A stretch of DNA of 64,000 nucleotides from Pseudoxanthomonas indica. GTDB taxonomy: Bacteria > Pseudomonadota > Gammaproteobacteria > Xanthomonadales > Xanthomonadaceae. The DNA is taken from the NCBI RefSeq assembly GCF_900167565.1, contig NZ_FUZV01000001.1:868001-932000 (forward strand), written 5' to 3'. The position numbers were made by a program, and so were the translations under genes. This document shows positions 53,800 to 63,603 of this stretch, piece by piece. Every line of letters begins with the position of its first letter. The stretch's first letter is position 1. The notes beneath the pieces are model-generated. The model did no database searches. It was not told the origin of the DNA and worked only from the letters and a program-made list of their open reading frames with translations.

Positions 53800-54999
53800 T
53801 CAGACGAGTTCGGCAAAAAAGGCCTGGATGCGCGAGAGCCCTTCGCTGAGCTGGGCGTCGGCACAGGTGTAGGAAATGCGTAGCGCGCGCGGCTCGCCAA
53901 ATGCCGAACCCGGCACGCAGGCCACGCCCTTGGCTTCCAGCAGCGCATTGCAGAAGTCGACATCGTTGCCGATCACGGCTTCACCATGGCGCTTGCCGAA
54001 TGCCACCGAGATATCCGGGAAGGCATAGAAGGCGCCCTGCGGTCGCGGGCAAACCACACCCGGAATGGCGTTGAGCGCGGCCAGCACGCGATCACGCTTG
54101 CCGGCGAACTCAGCGCACTTCTGCTGCGGGATGTCCTGCGGCCCGGTCAACGCGGCCACGGCGGCGGCGGTGACCACTTCCGGCAGGTTGGTGATGTGGT
54201 TGGAGTTGAGCGCGACCAAGGCCTGCGCCACGTTTTCGGGCGCGGCAATCAGGCCCACGCGCCAGCCCGGCATGCCGTAGGTCTTCGACAGCGAGTCGAT
54301 CACCACGGTGCGCTCGCGCAGTTCCGGCTTCACGTGCAGGAAGTTGTGGTAACCCACGCCATCAAACACCAGGCGGTTGTAGATGTCGTCGAGCAGGATC
54401 CAGGTATCGGGGTAACGCACCAGCACATCGGCCAGGGCGGCGATTTCGTCCTGCGAGTAGACCATGCCGGTCGGATTGGATGGATTGTTGAACAGGAACA
54501 CCTTCGGCTTCTGCGCCAGGGCCTGTTCCAGCTGCGCCGGGGTGAGCTTGTAGTTCTGCTCCGGCGGGCACGGCAACTTGAGCGACACCGCGCCGACGAT
54601 GTCGGCGATGTCCTGGTAGGTGGTCCAGTACGGGGTGGGATAGGCGATGGTGTCGCCTTCATCCAGCAACGCTTCGGCCAGGTTGTAGAGCACGTGTTTG
54701 GCGCCCACGCCCACCACGATGTTCTTGCGCGTATAGCCGTCCAGACCGCTGCCCTGCAGGTGGTGCAGGAAGGCATCCAGCAGCGCGTCGGTGCCGCGGT
54801 TGGAGCCGTACTGGCCGGAGTCGTGGTCCAGCGACTTGCGCGCGGCTTCGTAGACATGGTCGCCGGGCAGGAAGTTGGGCACACCAATCGAGAAACTGAT
54901 GATGTCGCGGCCTTCGGCCTTGAGCTTCTTCGCCTTTTCCGCGACCGCCATGATCGCGCTGGGCTTGGCGCGACCGATGCGCCGGGCAAGCTGGGGCAT
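53800..54999 (-). CDS. Class I/II aminotransferase (aspartate aminotransferase type)
   Basis: A 399-residue PLP-dependent aminotransferase of fold type I. The PLP-lysine is Lys239 in DSLSKTYGMPGW; NNPSNPTG binds the cofactor ring, and Arg in RISY binds the carboxylate. The sequence fits the aspartate/aromatic group (AspC-like, subgroup I-gamma) but the exact amino donor is not certain. The frame is open to 55068; the ATG at 54999 gives the normal MPQLARRIGRAKPS start. It lies just upstream of mdh, which fits a role in oxaloacetate/aspartate interconversion. Confidence 0.9.
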   Translation of the reverse strand: MPQLARRIGRAKPSAIMAVAEKAKKLKAEGRDIISFSIGVPNFLPGDHVYEAARKSLDHDSGQYGSNRGTDALLDAFLHHLQGSGLDGYTRKNIVVGVGAKHVLYNLAEALLDEGDTIAYPTPYWTTYQDIADIVGAVSLKLPCPPEQNYKLTPAQLEQALAQKPKVFLFNNPSNPTGMVYSQDEIAALADVLVRYPDTWILLDDIYNRLVFDGVGYHNFLHVKPELRERTVVIDSLSKTYGMPGWRVGLIAAPENVAQALVALNSNHITNLPEVVTAAAVAALTGPQDIPQQKCAEFAGKRDRVLAALNAIPGVVCPRPQGAFYAFPDISVAFGKRHGEAVIGNDVDFCNALLEAKGVACVPGSAFGEPRALRISYTCADAQLSEGLSRIQAFFAELV

Positions 55000-55069
55000 T
55001 GCAGAACCTCGCAAGTGAACGTGTGCGGGAGGGGTACGTGCGCCAAATGCGGCGCGCGATTTTATCACG

Positions 55070-55097
55070 GCGCCACCACCCGGCCGGGTCGTGGCGC
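55070..55097 (-). terminator. Hairpin between cyclophilin and aminotransferase genes
   Basis: 14-bp inverted repeat GCGCCACCACCCGG / CCGGGTCGTGGCGC with one mismatch, 53 nt past the cyclophilin stop. On the minus strand GATAAAAT follows, which could double as the -10 region of the aminotransferase gene. Confidence 0.5.
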
Positions 55098-55149
55098 TAC
55101 ACCTTTGGTCTGCACCGGCGGTCCTGGCCGGACCGCCGGCAGGCGCAGG

Positions 55150-55644
55150 TCAGGCGCTCAGGATGCGGTTCCACTCGCTCACGCGGTCGGCCTTGGCGGC
55201 CAGCGCGGCATCGGCATCGCCTTCAATCGTGATGCGGTTGATCAGGTCGCCCTGCTTGACCGAATCAACGATGTCCTGGCCTTCGGTGACCTTGCCGAAC
55301 ACGGTGTGGCGACCGTCCAGGTGCGGGGTGGCCACGTGGGTGATGAAGAACTGGCTGCCGTTGGTGTTGGGACCGGCATTGGCCATGGACAGCACGCCAC
55401 GCTCGTGGCGCACGCCATTGTTGGTCTCGTCTTCGAAACGGTAGCCCGGGCCGCCGCGGCCGGAACCTTCCGGGCAACCGCCCTGGATCATGAAGTCGGC
55501 GATCACGCGGTGGAAATTCAGGCCATCGTAGAAGCCACGCTTGGCCAGGTTGACGAAGTTGGCCACGGTCAGCGGCGCCTTGTCCGGGTACAGCTCGATC
55601 TTGATCGGGCCGCGCGAGGTGTCAAAAGTGGCAATTAGGGACAT
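55150..55644 (-). CDS. Cyclophilin-type peptidyl-prolyl cis-trans isomerase
   Basis: A 164-residue cytoplasmic cyclophilin (PpiB type). The catalytic [13 protein letters not shown] block, [17 protein letters not shown] and [12 protein letters not shown] are all typical. There is no signal peptide. The frame extends far upstream, but the ATG at 55644 with AGGAGT gives the right family length. It accelerates proline isomerisation in folding. Confidence 0.95.
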   Translation of the reverse strand: MSLIATFDTSRGPIKIELYPDKAPLTVANFVNLAKRGFYDGLNFHRVIADFMIQGGCPEGSGRGGPGYRFEDETNNGVRHERGVLSMANAGPNTNGSQFFITHVATPHLDGRHTVFGKVTEGQDIVDSVKQGDLINRITIEGDADAALAAKADRVSEWNRILSA

Positions 55645-55877
55645 GGAACGGAACTCCTGGTGAAAAATCGGGTGGGAAGCTGGGCCGCACCGGGCCGGAC
55701 GGGTGCCGTCACCGGGCGGTGGCCCCCCTTGGATGAGGGCACGGACAGCCAATCCAAGCCGGCTGGACCTGTCGATGACCGCCCCGGAATGCCCCAAGCG
55801 GGTCTCCGGGTGGCTCGCGCGTTCATTTTCATGCTTTTTTTGCTGACCGGCGAGCCCGCCAGGCGGGGTTGGCCGGC

Positions 55878-55883
55878 TATAAT
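55878..55883 (+). promoter_or_regulatory. TATAAT -10 element of typA
   Basis: A perfect TATAAT lies 50 bp upstream of the typA start, extended by GGC. A -35 of TTGACA type is not seen at the expected distance. Confidence 0.5.
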
Positions 55884-55932
55884 ACGCGCCTTTCCCCATG
55901 GTCCCTTGCGCGCATCCGGCGCGCCTTTCCGC

Positions 55933-57777
55933 ATGTCCATCCAGAACCTTCGCAATATCGCCATCGTCGCCCACGTCGACCATGGCAAGACCACCCTCGT
56001 CGACCAGCTGCTCAAGCAGTCGGGCACTTTCAGCGATCGTGCCGTTGTCGCCGAGCGCGTCATGGACAGCAACGACCTGGAAAAGGAACGTGGCATCACG
56101 ATCCTGTCCAAGAACACCGCCATCCGCTGGAAGTCGCCGGAAGGCGAGGAATTCCGCATCAACATTGTCGACACCCCCGGACACGCCGACTTCGGCGGCG
56201 AAGTGGAGCGCGTGCTGTCGATGGTCGATTCGGTGCTGATCCTGGTCGACGCGATGGATGGCCCGATGCCGCAGACCCGCTTCGTCACCCAGAAGGCCTT
56301 TGCGATGGGCTTCAAGCCGATCGTGGTGATCAACAAGGTCGACCGTCCGGGCGCGCGTCCGGACTGGGTGCTCAACCAGACCTTTGACCTGTTCGATCGC
56401 TTGGGCGCGACCGATGAGCAGCTGGATTTCCAGGTGGTCTACGCCTCGGGCTTGAACGGCTATGCCGGCCTGACCGAAGACGTGCGCTCGGGCGACATGA
56501 CCCCGCTGTTTGAAACCATCATCAAGCACGTGCCGGAGCCGCCGGTGGATCTGGACGGCCCGTTCCAGATGCGCATCACCAGCCTGGACTACAACAATTA
56601 CGTCGGCATCATCGGCGTGGGCCGCATCCAGCGCGGCACCATCCGCACCAACATGAATGTCAGCGTCATGGATCGCAACGGCAAGACCCGCAACGGCAAA
56701 GTGCTGCAGGTGCTGGGCTTCCACGGCTTGGAGCGCCATGAGGTCAAGGAAGCACGCGCAGGCGACATCATCGCGATCTCGGGCATCGAAGGCCTGGGTA
56801 TCTCCGACACCCTGTGCGATCCCGCCGCTGTCGAGCAGCTGCCGGTACTGACCGTGGACGAGCCGACGATCAGCATGACCTTCCAGGTCAATGACTCGCC
56901 GTTCGCCGGCGTCAAGGATCGTTCGGGCGGCAAGTTCCTGACCAGCCGCCAGCTGCGCGATCGCCTCACCCGCGAGACCCAGCACAACGTCGCCTTGAAG
57001 GTGGAAGACACCGAAGACGCCGACAAGTTCAAGGTCAGCGGCCGTGGCGAACTGCACCTGTCGATCCTGATCGAAACCATGCGTCGCGAAGGCTATGAAC
57101 TGGCCGTGTCGCGTCCGGAAGTCATCATCAAGGAAATCGACGGCATCATGCAGGAGCCGTACGAGCAGCTGGTGGTGGACCTGGAAGAAAACTTCCAGGG
57201 CGGCGTGATGGGTCGCCTCGGCGAGCGCAAGGGCCTGCTGCAGAACATGGAACCGGACGGCAAGGGCCGCGTGCGCCTGGAGTTCATGATTCCGGCGCGT
57301 GGCCTGATCGGTTTCCAGACCGAGTTCCGCACCCTGACTGCCGGCACCGGCCTGCTCTTCCACGTCTTTGACCACTACGGTCCGAAGGCTGACGGCACCA
57401 TCGGCCAGCGCCAGAACGGCGTGCTGATCTCCAACGGTACCGGTCCCTCGCCGGCTTACGCGCAGATGGCCATGCAGGAGCGCGGCCGCCTGATGATCGA
57501 GCCGGGCGAAGAAATCTATGAAGGCCAGATCGTCGGCATCCATTCCAAGGACAACGACCTGACCGTCAATGCCCTGCGCGGCAAGCAGCTGACCAACTTC
57601 CGCGCCTCCGGCAAGGATGACGACGAAGGCCTGATTCCGCCGATCAAGTTGTCGCTGGAACAGGCGCTGGAATTCATCGACGACGACGAACTGGTGGAAG
57701 TGACCCCGCAGGCCATCCGCCTGCGCAAGAAGTACCGTTCCGAGAACGATCGCAAGCGCGCCTCGCGAGCTGCCTAA
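55933..57777 (+). CDS. typA: Translational GTPase TypA/BipA
   Basis: A 614-residue ribosome-associated GTPase of the EF-G family. G1 [11 protein letters not shown]2 RGITI, G3 [11 protein letters not shown] and G4 [10 protein letters not shown] are all in place. EF-G-like domains follow, with the TypA-specific C-terminal domain containing [13 protein letters not shown] and [14 protein letters not shown]. The frame is open to 55660, but ATG 55933 is the standard start. TypA acts in ribosome assembly and stress or cold adaptation. A TATAAT box sits about 50 bp upstream. It is 6 nt from the DUF2127 gene. Confidence 0.97.
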   Translation: MSIQNLRNIAIVAHVDHGKTTLVDQLLKQSGTFSDRAVVAERVMDSNDLEKERGITILSKNTAIRWKSPEGEEFRINIVDTPGHADFGGEVERVLSMVDSVLILVDAMDGPMPQTRFVTQKAFAMGFKPIVVINKVDRPGARPDWVLNQTFDLFDRLGATDEQLDFQVVYASGLNGYAGLTEDVRSGDMTPLFETIIKHVPEPPVDLDGPFQMRITSLDYNNYVGIIGVGRIQRGTIRTNMNVSVMDRNGKTRNGKVLQVLGFHGLERHEVKEARAGDIIAISGIEGLGISDTLCDPAAVEQLPVLTVDEPTISMTFQVNDSPFAGVKDRSGGKFLTSRQLRDRLTRETQHNVALKVEDTEDADKFKVSGRGELHLSILIETMRREGYELAVSRPEVIIKEIDGIMQEPYEQLVVDLEENFQGGVMGRLGERKGLLQNMEPDGKGRVRLEFMIPARGLIGFQTEFRTLTAGTGLLFHVFDHYGPKADGTIGQRQNGVLISNGTGPSPAYAQMAMQERGRLMIEPGEEIYEGQIVGIHSKDNDLTVNALRGKQLTNFRASGKDDDEGLIPPIKLSLEQALEFIDDDELVEVTPQAIRLRKKYRSENDRKRASRAA

Positions 57778-57783
57778 TCGTCC

Positions 57784-58254
57784 ATGACGGACGCGCCTTA
57801 CAACCCGGATCCCAAAGCGCATCCGGGCTTGCACGCCATTGCGATCTTCGAAGGTCTGAAGGGCGTGCTGGCGTTGGCTGCGGCGACCGGGCTGGTCCTG
57901 GTCGGTCCGCTGCCATTGCGGCGTTGGGTGGAAGCGTTGATATCGCGCTTCCACCTCGATCCCCAACACGGGGTCCTGCCCGGCCTGTTGCAATCCATCA
58001 ATCCGCAGGCCGTACACCTGGCGGTGCTGGTCGTGCTGGTCTATGCGGCCATGCGCCTGGCCGAGGCCTGGGGTCTGTGGCGCGCCAAGGCCTGGGCCTC
58101 ATGGCTGGGCTGCATCGGCTCGGCCGCATATCTGCCACTGGACCTGTACGCGCTCTACCACCACCCGGGCTGGCATACCTGGACGGTGCTGGTCATCAAC
58201 TTGGCCGTGGTGGCCATTCTTGGACGTGACCTGATCAAGCGCCGGCGTAATTGA
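57784..58254 (+). CDS. DUF2127 family membrane protein
   Basis: A 156-residue protein with about four hydrophobic segments (near 18-40, 78-98, 105-122, 130-148), matching DUF2127: [16 protein letters not shown] start, [20 protein letters not shown] middle, and [18 protein letters not shown] end. Function unknown. The ATG is only 6 nt downstream of typA's stop, so it shares typA's transcript. Confidence 0.87.
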   Translation: MTDAPYNPDPKAHPGLHAIAIFEGLKGVLALAAATGLVLVGPLPLRRWVEALISRFHLDPQHGVLPGLLQSINPQAVHLAVLVVLVYAAMRLAEAWGLWRAKAWASWLGCIGSAAYLPLDLYALYHHPGWHTWTVLVINLAVVAILGRDLIKRRRN

Positions 58255-58303
58255 CAGCCGCCGGAGGCCTGCTAGCCTCACGGACACGCTTTCGGGGATT
58301 GCC

Positions 58304-59932
58304 ATGAATCGTTCGTACCGGTTGCCGTTGTCGCTTGCGTTGCTGCTGTGCCTGCCCCTGGTGGCCTGCCAGCGCGCAGATGATTCGTCCAGCAACGCCC
58401 CCGCCGATGCGCCCACCGATTTCGCCTACGCGGAAATGGACATCAGCGACCTGCAGGCGCGGATGCAGCGCGGTGAACTGGACAGCCGGACGCTGACGCA
58501 AGCCTATCTGGACCGCATCGCGGCCATCGATCAGGGCGGCCCCCAGCTGAATTCGGTCATCGAGCTCAATCCCGATGCCATCAAGGAAGCCGCCTTGCGC
58601 GACGCCGAGCGCAAGAACAATGCAGTGCGTGGTCCGCTGCACGGCATACCGATCCTGCTCAAGGACAATATCGACGCCACGCCGATGGTCAATTCGGCCG
58701 GCTCGCTGGCGCTGAAGGATTTTCGCCCCGCCACCGATGCCTTCCTGGTACGCCGGCTGCGCGAAGCCGGCGCCGTGATCCTCGGCAAGACCAACCTGAG
58801 TGAATGGGCCAATTTCCGCTCCACCCATTCCACTTCCGGCTGGAGTGCGCGCGGTGGCCAGACGCGCAATCCCTATGTGCTGGATCGCAATCCCTGCGGT
58901 TCCAGCGCCGGCAGCGGCGTGGCCGTGTCGGCCAACCTGGCGGCTGCCACGATCGGCACCGAAACCGACGGCAGCATCATCTGTCCGGCGGCGGTCAACG
59001 GCGTCGTGGGACTGAAGCCCACGGTGGGACTGGTCAGCCGAGACGGCATCATCCCGATTTCCTTCAGCCAGGACACCGCGGGCCCGATGACCCGCAGCGT
59101 CTCCGACGCAGCGCTGTTGCTGACTGCGCTGGCCGGTCGCGATCCTGCTGATCCGGCCACCACCAACGCGGCCTGGAACAGCACGCTGGATTACCACACC
59201 CGGCTCAAGGCCAACGGCCTCAAAGGCGCACGCATTGGCGTGTTACGCAGCAAGTTCGCCATCCATCCGGATGCGGCGGCGGCCATGGAAGGGGCGATCA
59301 AGGTGATGCGCGATGCGGGCGCCACCGTCGTCGATGCGCAAATCCCCACCGATGGCCAGTGGGACGATGCCGAACTGGAACTGATGCTGTTCGAATTCAA
59401 GGCCGGACTGGAGCGCTATCTCGCCCGCCACGATGCACCGGTCAAGACGCTGAGCCAACTGATTGGCTACAACCAGCAATACACGACATCGGAGATGCCC
59501 TACTTCGGCCAGGAATTGTTCGAGCAGGCCAATGCCAAGGGCGGCCTGGGTGACAGCAGCTACATCAGCGCACGCAGCCTGGCGCGGCGACTGGCCGGAC
59601 CCGAAGGCATCGATGCGACGCTCAAGGCGCAACAGCTGGATGCGTTGATCGCACCCGCCACCGGACCCGCCTGGCTGACCGATCTCAAGGCCGGCGATCA
59701 TTTTCCGGGCGCCGGATATGGTGCGGCCGCGGTGGCCGGCTACCCCAGCCTGACCGTGCCCATGGGGCACAGCGACGGCCTGCCATTGGGCATCGTCTTC
59801 ATGGGCGCGGCATGGAGTGAAGGTCGCTTGATCGAACTGGGTTATGCCTACGAGCAGCTGACCCGCGCCCGCAAGCCGCCGGAGTACTGGCCGTCGCTGC
59901 AGGCCCGTCCTGCACGCAAGTCGCGCGAGTGA
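58304..59932 (+). CDS. Amidase-signature family lipoprotein
   Basis: A 542-residue lipoprotein, lipobox LVAC (Cys22), carrying the amidase-signature fold. The catalytic triad Lys120 (ILLKDN), cis-Ser200 (GSSAGSG) and nucleophile Ser224 (TDGSI) has the usual 24-residue spacing between the serines. Most GatA-like amidases are cytoplasmic; this one is exported, so it probably hydrolyses amide or ester bonds in the envelope. GGGGATTGCC precedes the ATG. It is not close to gatB or gatC, which argues against a role in Gln-tRNA formation. Confidence 0.93.
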   Translation: MNRSYRLPLSLALLLCLPLVACQRADDSSSNAPADAPTDFAYAEMDISDLQARMQRGELDSRTLTQAYLDRIAAIDQGGPQLNSVIELNPDAIKEAALRDAERKNNAVRGPLHGIPILLKDNIDATPMVNSAGSLALKDFRPATDAFLVRRLREAGAVILGKTNLSEWANFRSTHSTSGWSARGGQTRNPYVLDRNPCGSSAGSGVAVSANLAAATIGTETDGSIICPAAVNGVVGLKPTVGLVSRDGIIPISFSQDTAGPMTRSVSDAALLLTALAGRDPADPATTNAAWNSTLDYHTRLKANGLKGARIGVLRSKFAIHPDAAAAMEGAIKVMRDAGATVVDAQIPTDGQWDDAELELMLFEFKAGLERYLARHDAPVKTLSQLIGYNQQYTTSEMPYFGQELFEQANAKGGLGDSSYISARSLARRLAGPEGIDATLKAQQLDALIAPATGPAWLTDLKAGDHFPGAGYGAAAVAGYPSLTVPMGHSDGLPLGIVFMGAAWSEGRLIELGYAYEQLTRARKPPEYWPSLQARPARKSRE

Positions 59933-60032
59933 GTCAGACCTTGGTCGAAACGCTGACGCTGTCATGGCGGCAGCCGGATCGGCGGCGTAGCATGGCGGCC
60001 AAGACTGCGCAGGCAGTACTGGGGAAGAGTCG

Positions 60033-63000
60033 ATGGAGTTTGATTTGGAGCGTGCATCCGAACGCCGCGCATTGAGCGGCTCGCGCTCATCCGCCGCAGA
60101 CCGGCGGCGGCGCCTGGATGTCATGGCCTGGGTCGTGTTGCTGCTGTCATTGCTGCTGTCATTGTGGTTTGGCGTGGCGTCCTGGCAACAGGCGCAATCC
60201 AGCGCCGAAGCGCGTTTCTCCGCGCACGCCAATGCCGTCGCGACCGCGCTGGTCACGCACATGAACGCCTATGAAGACACCGTGCGTTCGGCGGCGGCCG
60301 TGCTGGAAGCCCATCCGCGCATTGACCGCGACGGCTTCCGCGCCTTCGTGGAAAAACTGCGGATTCCCAGTCGGCCGGCCGGTGTGCACGGTCTGGGTTT
60401 TGCCCGCCGGGTGATGGCCGCGGACCTGGGCGCCTATGAACTGGAGCGCCAGGCGGACTACGGTGCCGAGTTCCATGTGTACCCGAGCGGCGTGCGCAGC
60501 GAATACGCCATCATCGATCTGATCTACCCGGAACGCCGGGGCATGCTCAGTCTGCTGGGCAAGGATGTCTTTGCCGAACCACAGCGACGCGCGGCGATGG
60601 AACGGGCACGCGACACCGGACAACTCACCAGTGCGGCGCGCGTTTCGCTGACCGACAGCTCGCGTGGTCAACCGGGCTTGCCGGGCTTCCTGCTGTACGC
60701 GCCCGTCTACGCCACTCCGCTGACGGCCGACGCCGATGTGCGGACCCGTCGCGCCGCGTTGCGCGGCTACGCGTCGGCCGGCTTCGGTTGGAGCCGGGTG
60801 ATGGAAGAAGCGATGGGCGAGTCGGAAGCATCGGCGTTTGACGTGCGTCTGGTGGCGCGGGTCGACCGTGACACCTTGCAGACGATTTACGAACGCACGC
60901 CGGTGATCTCGCGCTACGGCCCGTCCATGCGGCCGGCGTTCCGCCACAGCGTTCCGATCCGCTTCCTCGGCAACAGCTGGGAACTGAGCATGAGCTCGCC
61001 GCCGGCGCGGGTGGCGATACCCGGGCTGTTGCCGATCCTGGGTCTCACCGCGGCAGGCATCGCCTTTGGACTGCTGCTGTTTTTTCTGTTGCGCAACGTG
61101 GCGCGTACCGACCGGCGCAGCCGCGCCTTGCTCGACGCGGTGGCCGATCATCTGCCCGCGCTGATCGCCTACCTCGACAAGGATGGTTGCTACGGCTTCG
61201 CCAACCGCGCCACACGCGACTGGTTCAGCGCCGGCAAGGCCTGGAACGAACGTGGCATCGAGGAAGTCCACGCCGAAGACCCGAACTTCCTGGCCGAGTT
61301 GAAGCAGGCCATGCGCGATGCCAGCGCCGATCATGCGACCGTCTGGGAGACGGTCCTCGGCCGACCCGAGCGTTCGGTCCAGGTCCACCTGGTTCCGGAC
61401 GTGGAAACCGACCGCAGCATCGCCGGTTGGTACTTGATGATCACCGACAACAGCGAGCAGAAACGCGCCCAGCGCGACCTGGCGATGGCGCGTGATCACC
61501 TGCAGAGGGTCACCGACAAACTGCCGGCGCTGATCGCACAGTACGATCGCAACCAGCGCGCCGTGTTCTTCAATCGCGCCTGCGCCGAGCTGGTCATCTG
61601 GCAACGACCTTACCGCGCCGGCATCCATATCCGTGACCTGTTCGGCGAAGAGCGCTACGGCCGCCGCAAGCCGTACATCGATGCGGTGCTGGCCGGCCGG
61701 GATGTCGACTTCGAAACCACCTTCCCCACTCCGGACGGACCACGCCGGATGCATACGTACTACACGCCCGACGTGGACGAAACCGGGGCGGTGGTGGGCT
61801 TCTTCGTGATGTCGATCGACATCAGCGAGAAGGCCCGGTTGGAAAATGCGCTGTTCGACGCCAATGCACGCGCCGAGGTCACGCTGTCTTCCATCAACGA
61901 GGCGGTGATCACGGCCGACATCGACTCCCGGGTCAACTACATGAATCCGGCCGCCGAAGCGATCAGCGGCTGGCGGCTGGACGATGCGCGCGGCTTGCCG
62001 CTGGACGTGGTGGTACCGGTCGGACCCGGACGCGAGTCGCCCGCAGAGGATGGAAGCCCGGTCCTGGCCGTGGTGGCCGGTGATCTGGAATTGACCCGGC
62101 ACGATGGTCACCGCATCGTCGTCGAGCGTTCGCTATCGCCACTGTATGACCGCGCCGAAACCGCCATCGGTTCGGTGATGGTGCTGCGCGACATCACCGA
62201 GGCGCGCGTGCTGAGCGCGCGCATGGCCTATCTGGCCCATCACGACTCGCTGACCGCCCTGCCCAATCGCCTGCAGTTGAACGAAACGCTGGCGCAGCTG
62301 ATCGCCAAGGCCACTCACCTCGGCACCGGGGTGGCGGTGTTGTTCATCGATCTGGACCTGTTCAAGCACGTCAACGACGCCCTCGGCCATCACATTGGCG
62401 ATCAGCTGTTGCAGCAGGTTGCGCGTCGAATCCAGCGCAACATCGGCAACTTGGGCAGTGTTTACCGCACGGGCGGCGATGAGTTCGTGGTGCTGCTGGA
62501 CAACGTGGTCACCCGTGCCAGCGTGGCGCAAGTGGCCGAGCGCCTGCTGGCGATAGCGGGTACGCCCTACCCGGTCGCTTCGCACGAGTTGCATCAGGCT
62601 TTCAGCATCGGCGTGAGCCTGTTTCCGGAAGACGGTTACGACGCCTCGACCCTGATGATGCGCGCCGATGCCGCCATGTACCTGGCCAAACGCAACGGTC
62701 GAAATGCATTCCGCTTCTACACCCACGAACTGGCCTCCAGCGTGGATGCACGCATCGAGCTGGAAAGCGCCCTGCGCCGCAGTCTGCGCAATGGCGATCT
62801 GACCCTGTTCTATCAGCCGCAGATCGACCGCAGCACCGGCAACGTGGTGGGCGTGGAAGGACTCGTGCGCTGGCGGCGTGGCGAGCGCCTGATGTTGCCG
62901 GGTGAGTTCCTGCCGATCGCCGAGGAAACCAACTTGATCGTGGATATCGATCAGTGGGCCATTCGCGAGGCATGTCGTCAGAGTCGGCAGTGGCAGCATG

Positions 63001-63560
63001 CAGGCTTGCCGCCGATCCGGGTATCGGTCAACGTGGCAGCCGCCAATTTCGACACCGATTCACTGGTGGAAACGGTGACGGCTGCCTTGCACGAAAGTGG
63101 CCTGCCGCCCGATTTGCTCGAGCTCGAAGTGACCGAAACCACCCTGATGCGCGATGTGCAGCGCACCGATCGCATCCTGCGTGCGCTCAAGAACCTGGGC
63201 GTGCGAATCGCCATCGACGATTTCGGCACTGGCTTCTCCAGCCTGAGCTACCTGGGCAACTACGGCTTCAATGTGCTCAAGATTGACCAGTCGTTCGTGC
63301 GCGATGTGACGGAACCCAACCAGGGCGCGATCACCCGTGCCATCATCAGCCTGGCCGCGCAGCTGCAGTGCCGCACCGTCGCCGAGGGTGTCGAATCGGA
63401 AGCGCAGCTGGCGTGGCTGGTGGCCAATGGCTGCGACGAGTTGCAGGGCAACTTTTTCAGTACCCCGATGCCTGCCAGCGACTTTGCCGAGATGATGGCC
63501 AAGCAACCGCATTGGCCGATGCCGGAGCCGCCTCGCGGCATGCACATGCATTGGTCGTGA
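60033..63560 (+). CDS. CHASE-PAS-GGDEF-EAL cyclic di-GMP protein
   Basis: A 1175-residue membrane sensor. Two helices (about 30-50 and 328-355) flank a periplasmic CHASE domain (GVHGLGFARRV). Cytoplasmic PAS-like repeats (about 370-480, 495-610, 625-750) follow, then GGDEF (814-818) with active sequence GGDEF, and an EAL domain. The EAL signature is E-G-L (Glu942-Gly943-Leu944), but the metal and catalytic residues look intact: EVTETTLM, DDFGTGFSSL, KIDQSFV and VAEGVES. It may make and degrade c-di-GMP; EGL could tune the hydrolase. GGGGAAGAGTCG precedes the ATG. Confidence 0.95.
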   Translation: MEFDLERASERRALSGSRSSAADRRRRLDVMAWVVLLLSLLLSLWFGVASWQQAQSSAEARFSAHANAVATALVTHMNAYEDTVRSAAAVLEAHPRIDRDGFRAFVEKLRIPSRPAGVHGLGFARRVMAADLGAYELERQADYGAEFHVYPSGVRSEYAIIDLIYPERRGMLSLLGKDVFAEPQRRAAMERARDTGQLTSAARVSLTDSSRGQPGLPGFLLYAPVYATPLTADADVRTRRAALRGYASAGFGWSRVMEEAMGESEASAFDVRLVARVDRDTLQTIYERTPVISRYGPSMRPAFRHSVPIRFLGNSWELSMSSPPARVAIPGLLPILGLTAAGIAFGLLLFFLLRNVARTDRRSRALLDAVADHLPALIAYLDKDGCYGFANRATRDWFSAGKAWNERGIEEVHAEDPNFLAELKQAMRDASADHATVWETVLGRPERSVQVHLVPDVETDRSIAGWYLMITDNSEQKRAQRDLAMARDHLQRVTDKLPALIAQYDRNQRAVFFNRACAELVIWQRPYRAGIHIRDLFGEERYGRRKPYIDAVLAGRDVDFETTFPTPDGPRRMHTYYTPDVDETGAVVGFFVMSIDISEKARLENALFDANARAEVTLSSINEAVITADIDSRVNYMNPAAEAISGWRLDDARGLPLDVVVPVGPGRESPAEDGSPVLAVVAGDLELTRHDGHRIVVERSLSPLYDRAETAIGSVMVLRDITEARVLSARMAYLAHHDSLTALPNRLQLNETLAQLIAKATHLGTGVAVLFIDLDLFKHVNDALGHHIGDQLLQQVARRIQRNIGNLGSVYRTGGDEFVVLLDNVVTRASVAQVAERLLAIAGTPYPVASHELHQAFSIGVSLFPEDGYDASTLMMRADAAMYLAKRNGRNAFRFYTHELASSVDARIELESALRRSLRNGDLTLFYQPQIDRSTGNVVGVEGLVRWRRGERLMLPGEFLPIAEETNLIVDIDQWAIREACRQSRQWQHAGLPPIRVSVNVAAANFDTDSLVETVTAALHESGLPPDLLELEVTETTLMRDVQRTDRILRALKNLGVRIAIDDFGTGFSSLSYLGNYGFNVLKIDQSFVRDVTEPNQGAITRAIISLAAQLQCRTVAEGVESEAQLAWLVANGCDELQGNFFSTPMPASDFAEMMAKQPHWPMPEPPRGMHMHWS

Positions 63561-63603
63561 GCGGGCGTCTGCATCGCCCGTCCGCGCCCATCGCCCGCCC
63601 GCA

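Noticed and set aside
60159..62111. 650-codon frame opposite the c-di-GMP gene
   Set aside because: Shadow of the real gene; the plus-strand frame has every CHASE/GGDEF/EAL motif.
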